Source of the DNA: a bacterium Ga0077546
GTDB lineage: Bacteria > Cyanobacteriota > Vampirovibrionia > Obscuribacterales > Obscuribacteraceae
Assembly (NCBI GenBank): GCA_001464165.1
Contig: LNEX01000539.1
Location: 1 to 5,869 of the forward strand
DNA length: 5,869 bases
Direction of reading: 5' to 3'
Both the position numbers and the translations under genes were made by a program. Shown here one piece after another: positions 5,157 to 5,869 of the stretch (the stretch's first letter is position 1; each line of letters starts with the position of its first letter). Below the pieces are notes generated by a model. That model made no database searches. It was not told the DNA's origin and was given only the letters and a program-made list of their open reading frames with translations.

Positions 5157-5768
5157 ATGCCAATCACCGATAGTCCCCTCTCAGAGAGAATCACCCAGGC
5201 GGAGCTAGCGAACAGCAATGGCGCTTTATTCGCCGATGCATATCACAAGTACAGTGATTCTAAAACAAGTCGCTCCGAGGAATTTTTTCTAGGCGGCGGA
5301 GGAAGATATAGAGACGCTAATGAAGAAGAACAAAAAGACTCGACAATTTTTCCAAAGGTAGACATGCGCGAATTGCAAGAGCTGACCAGGAAAGCGAGAG
5401 ACGAGCAAGATGTATATTTTAAAAACTTGGAAGCAAAAGCTCGGCAAGAAGAACGAGACAGCAATGACGACCGCCTCCTTCAATTGCCGCATTTGGCAAT
5501 TGAATCAGCCAATGAAGGAAAGTATTCAGTTGATGTGCTCTGCCTCAAACAAAGCCCAAGTGGATCAGGCAATACCGTTACAACTAGTTCAGACAGAAGC
5601 GAAATCTCTTTAACTGAAGAAGAGAAAAGAATCTCTAAAGCAATTGAAGGCATGGGCTTCAAAACATCGATAGCTACGGGATACGACGATACGGTCGAGA
5701 GCATAGACAATCCGTCTTCACCACCATCTGGTAAGAAATCTTGCTTGGTTATCAGAGCCGAATGGTAG
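5157..5768 (+). CDS. Hypothetical hydrophilic protein, 203 residues
   Basis: I do not recognise a family. The start is well supported by AGGAG five bases upstream, and the frame is uninterrupted to the TAG at 5766-5768. The protein has no signal peptide or membrane segment and looks cytoplasmic. Residues 1-45 are polar; residues 46-49 are four consecutive glycines; residues 68-107 are strongly charged and likely alpha-helical, perhaps coiled coil; residues 133-147 are a Ser/Thr/Gly-rich linker. Residues 150-203 look like a small folded region: a charged helix (TEEEKRISKAIEGMGF), then a putative strand, a proline/serine turn (186-191) and a final strand in SCLVIRAEW. The two cysteines (129, 196) form no metal-binding motif. 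The gene stands alone after the hairpin. Its layout suggests an adaptor-like or regulatory protein, but no function can be assigned. Confidence 0.8.
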   Translation: MPITDSPLSERITQAELANSNGALFADAYHKYSDSKTSRSEEFFLGGGGRYRDANEEEQKDSTIFPKVDMRELQELTRKARDEQDVYFKNLEAKARQEERDSNDDRLLQLPHLAIESANEGKYSVDVLCLKQSPSGSGNTVTTSSDRSEISLTEEEKRISKAIEGMGFKTSIATGYDDTVESIDNPSSPPSGKKSCLVIRAEW

Positions 5769-5869
5769 CAATCGCAAAACGCAGAAAAGAGAACCAGCGT
5801 GCTTTCCAGTTTCGCCTATGCCGCACTTCATCCTAGCTCCTGCGGGAAATAAAGTCGAAAGCGCTAAAC

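Noticed and set aside
5718..5831. Minus-strand 37-codon frame with an AGGAG four bases before its ATG
   Set aside because: The upstream AGGAG is attractive, but the peptide is short, matches nothing I know, and runs into the 3' end of the plus-strand gene. It could be chance.
5818..5868. Plus-strand ATG with 17 open codons to the window edge
   Set aside because: It could be the start of a further gene, but there is no Shine-Dalgarno and too little sequence to judge. The tail 5769-5869 shows no other feature.

Overview
The window reads as ordinary chromosomal DNA of a mid-GC bacterium. It holds no rRNA, tRNA, CRISPR array, insertion sequence or phage gene that I can recognise. Short intergenic gaps, codon choice with many GCC and CTA codons, and the gene families fit a free-living heterotroph. 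The mix is compatible with a non-photosynthetic cyanobacterial relative (Obscuribacterales/Melainabacteria-like), but that is a weak impression and not a demonstrated assignment.

Layout. (1) Positions 1-785, minus strand: the N-terminal 261 codons of a PLP-dependent cystathionine beta-synthase, cut by the window's left edge. (2) Positions 826-2385, plus strand, divergent from it across about 40 bp: a complete catalytic large subunit of methylmalonyl-CoA mutase, without the cobalamin-binding domain. (3) Positions 2386-2679: a 294-bp gap with palindromes, short repeats and short open frames, but no gene I can defend. (4) Positions 2680-3696: a nucleotide-sugar epimerase/dehydratase-type extended SDR. 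(5) Positions 3669-5053: an AzgA-like purine permease whose start overlaps the SDR. It is split by a one-base frameshift near 4203-4213, so it is a pseudogene, a recent mutation or a sequence error. (6) Positions 5054-5156: a gap with a strong hairpin that also contains three GTCAC motifs spaced exactly 11 bp apart, then a clear ribosome binding site. (7) Positions 5157-5768: a 203-residue hydrophilic protein of unknown function. (8) Positions 5769-5869: a tail with no supportable gene.

Functional links. The divergent pair makes metabolic sense. Cystathionine beta-synthase feeds homocysteine into transsulfuration, which can release 2-oxobutyrate. That becomes propionyl-CoA and then methylmalonyl-CoA, the substrate of the mutase. 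This link is inference. The SDR and permease overlap and are probably co-transcribed, but their functions have no obvious connection.

I did not find a convincing new multi-gene system. The items most worth a second look are the permease frameshift, the hairpin with 11-bp-spaced GTCAC motifs before the unknown gene, the unknown protein itself, and the mutase large subunit with no partner beside it.
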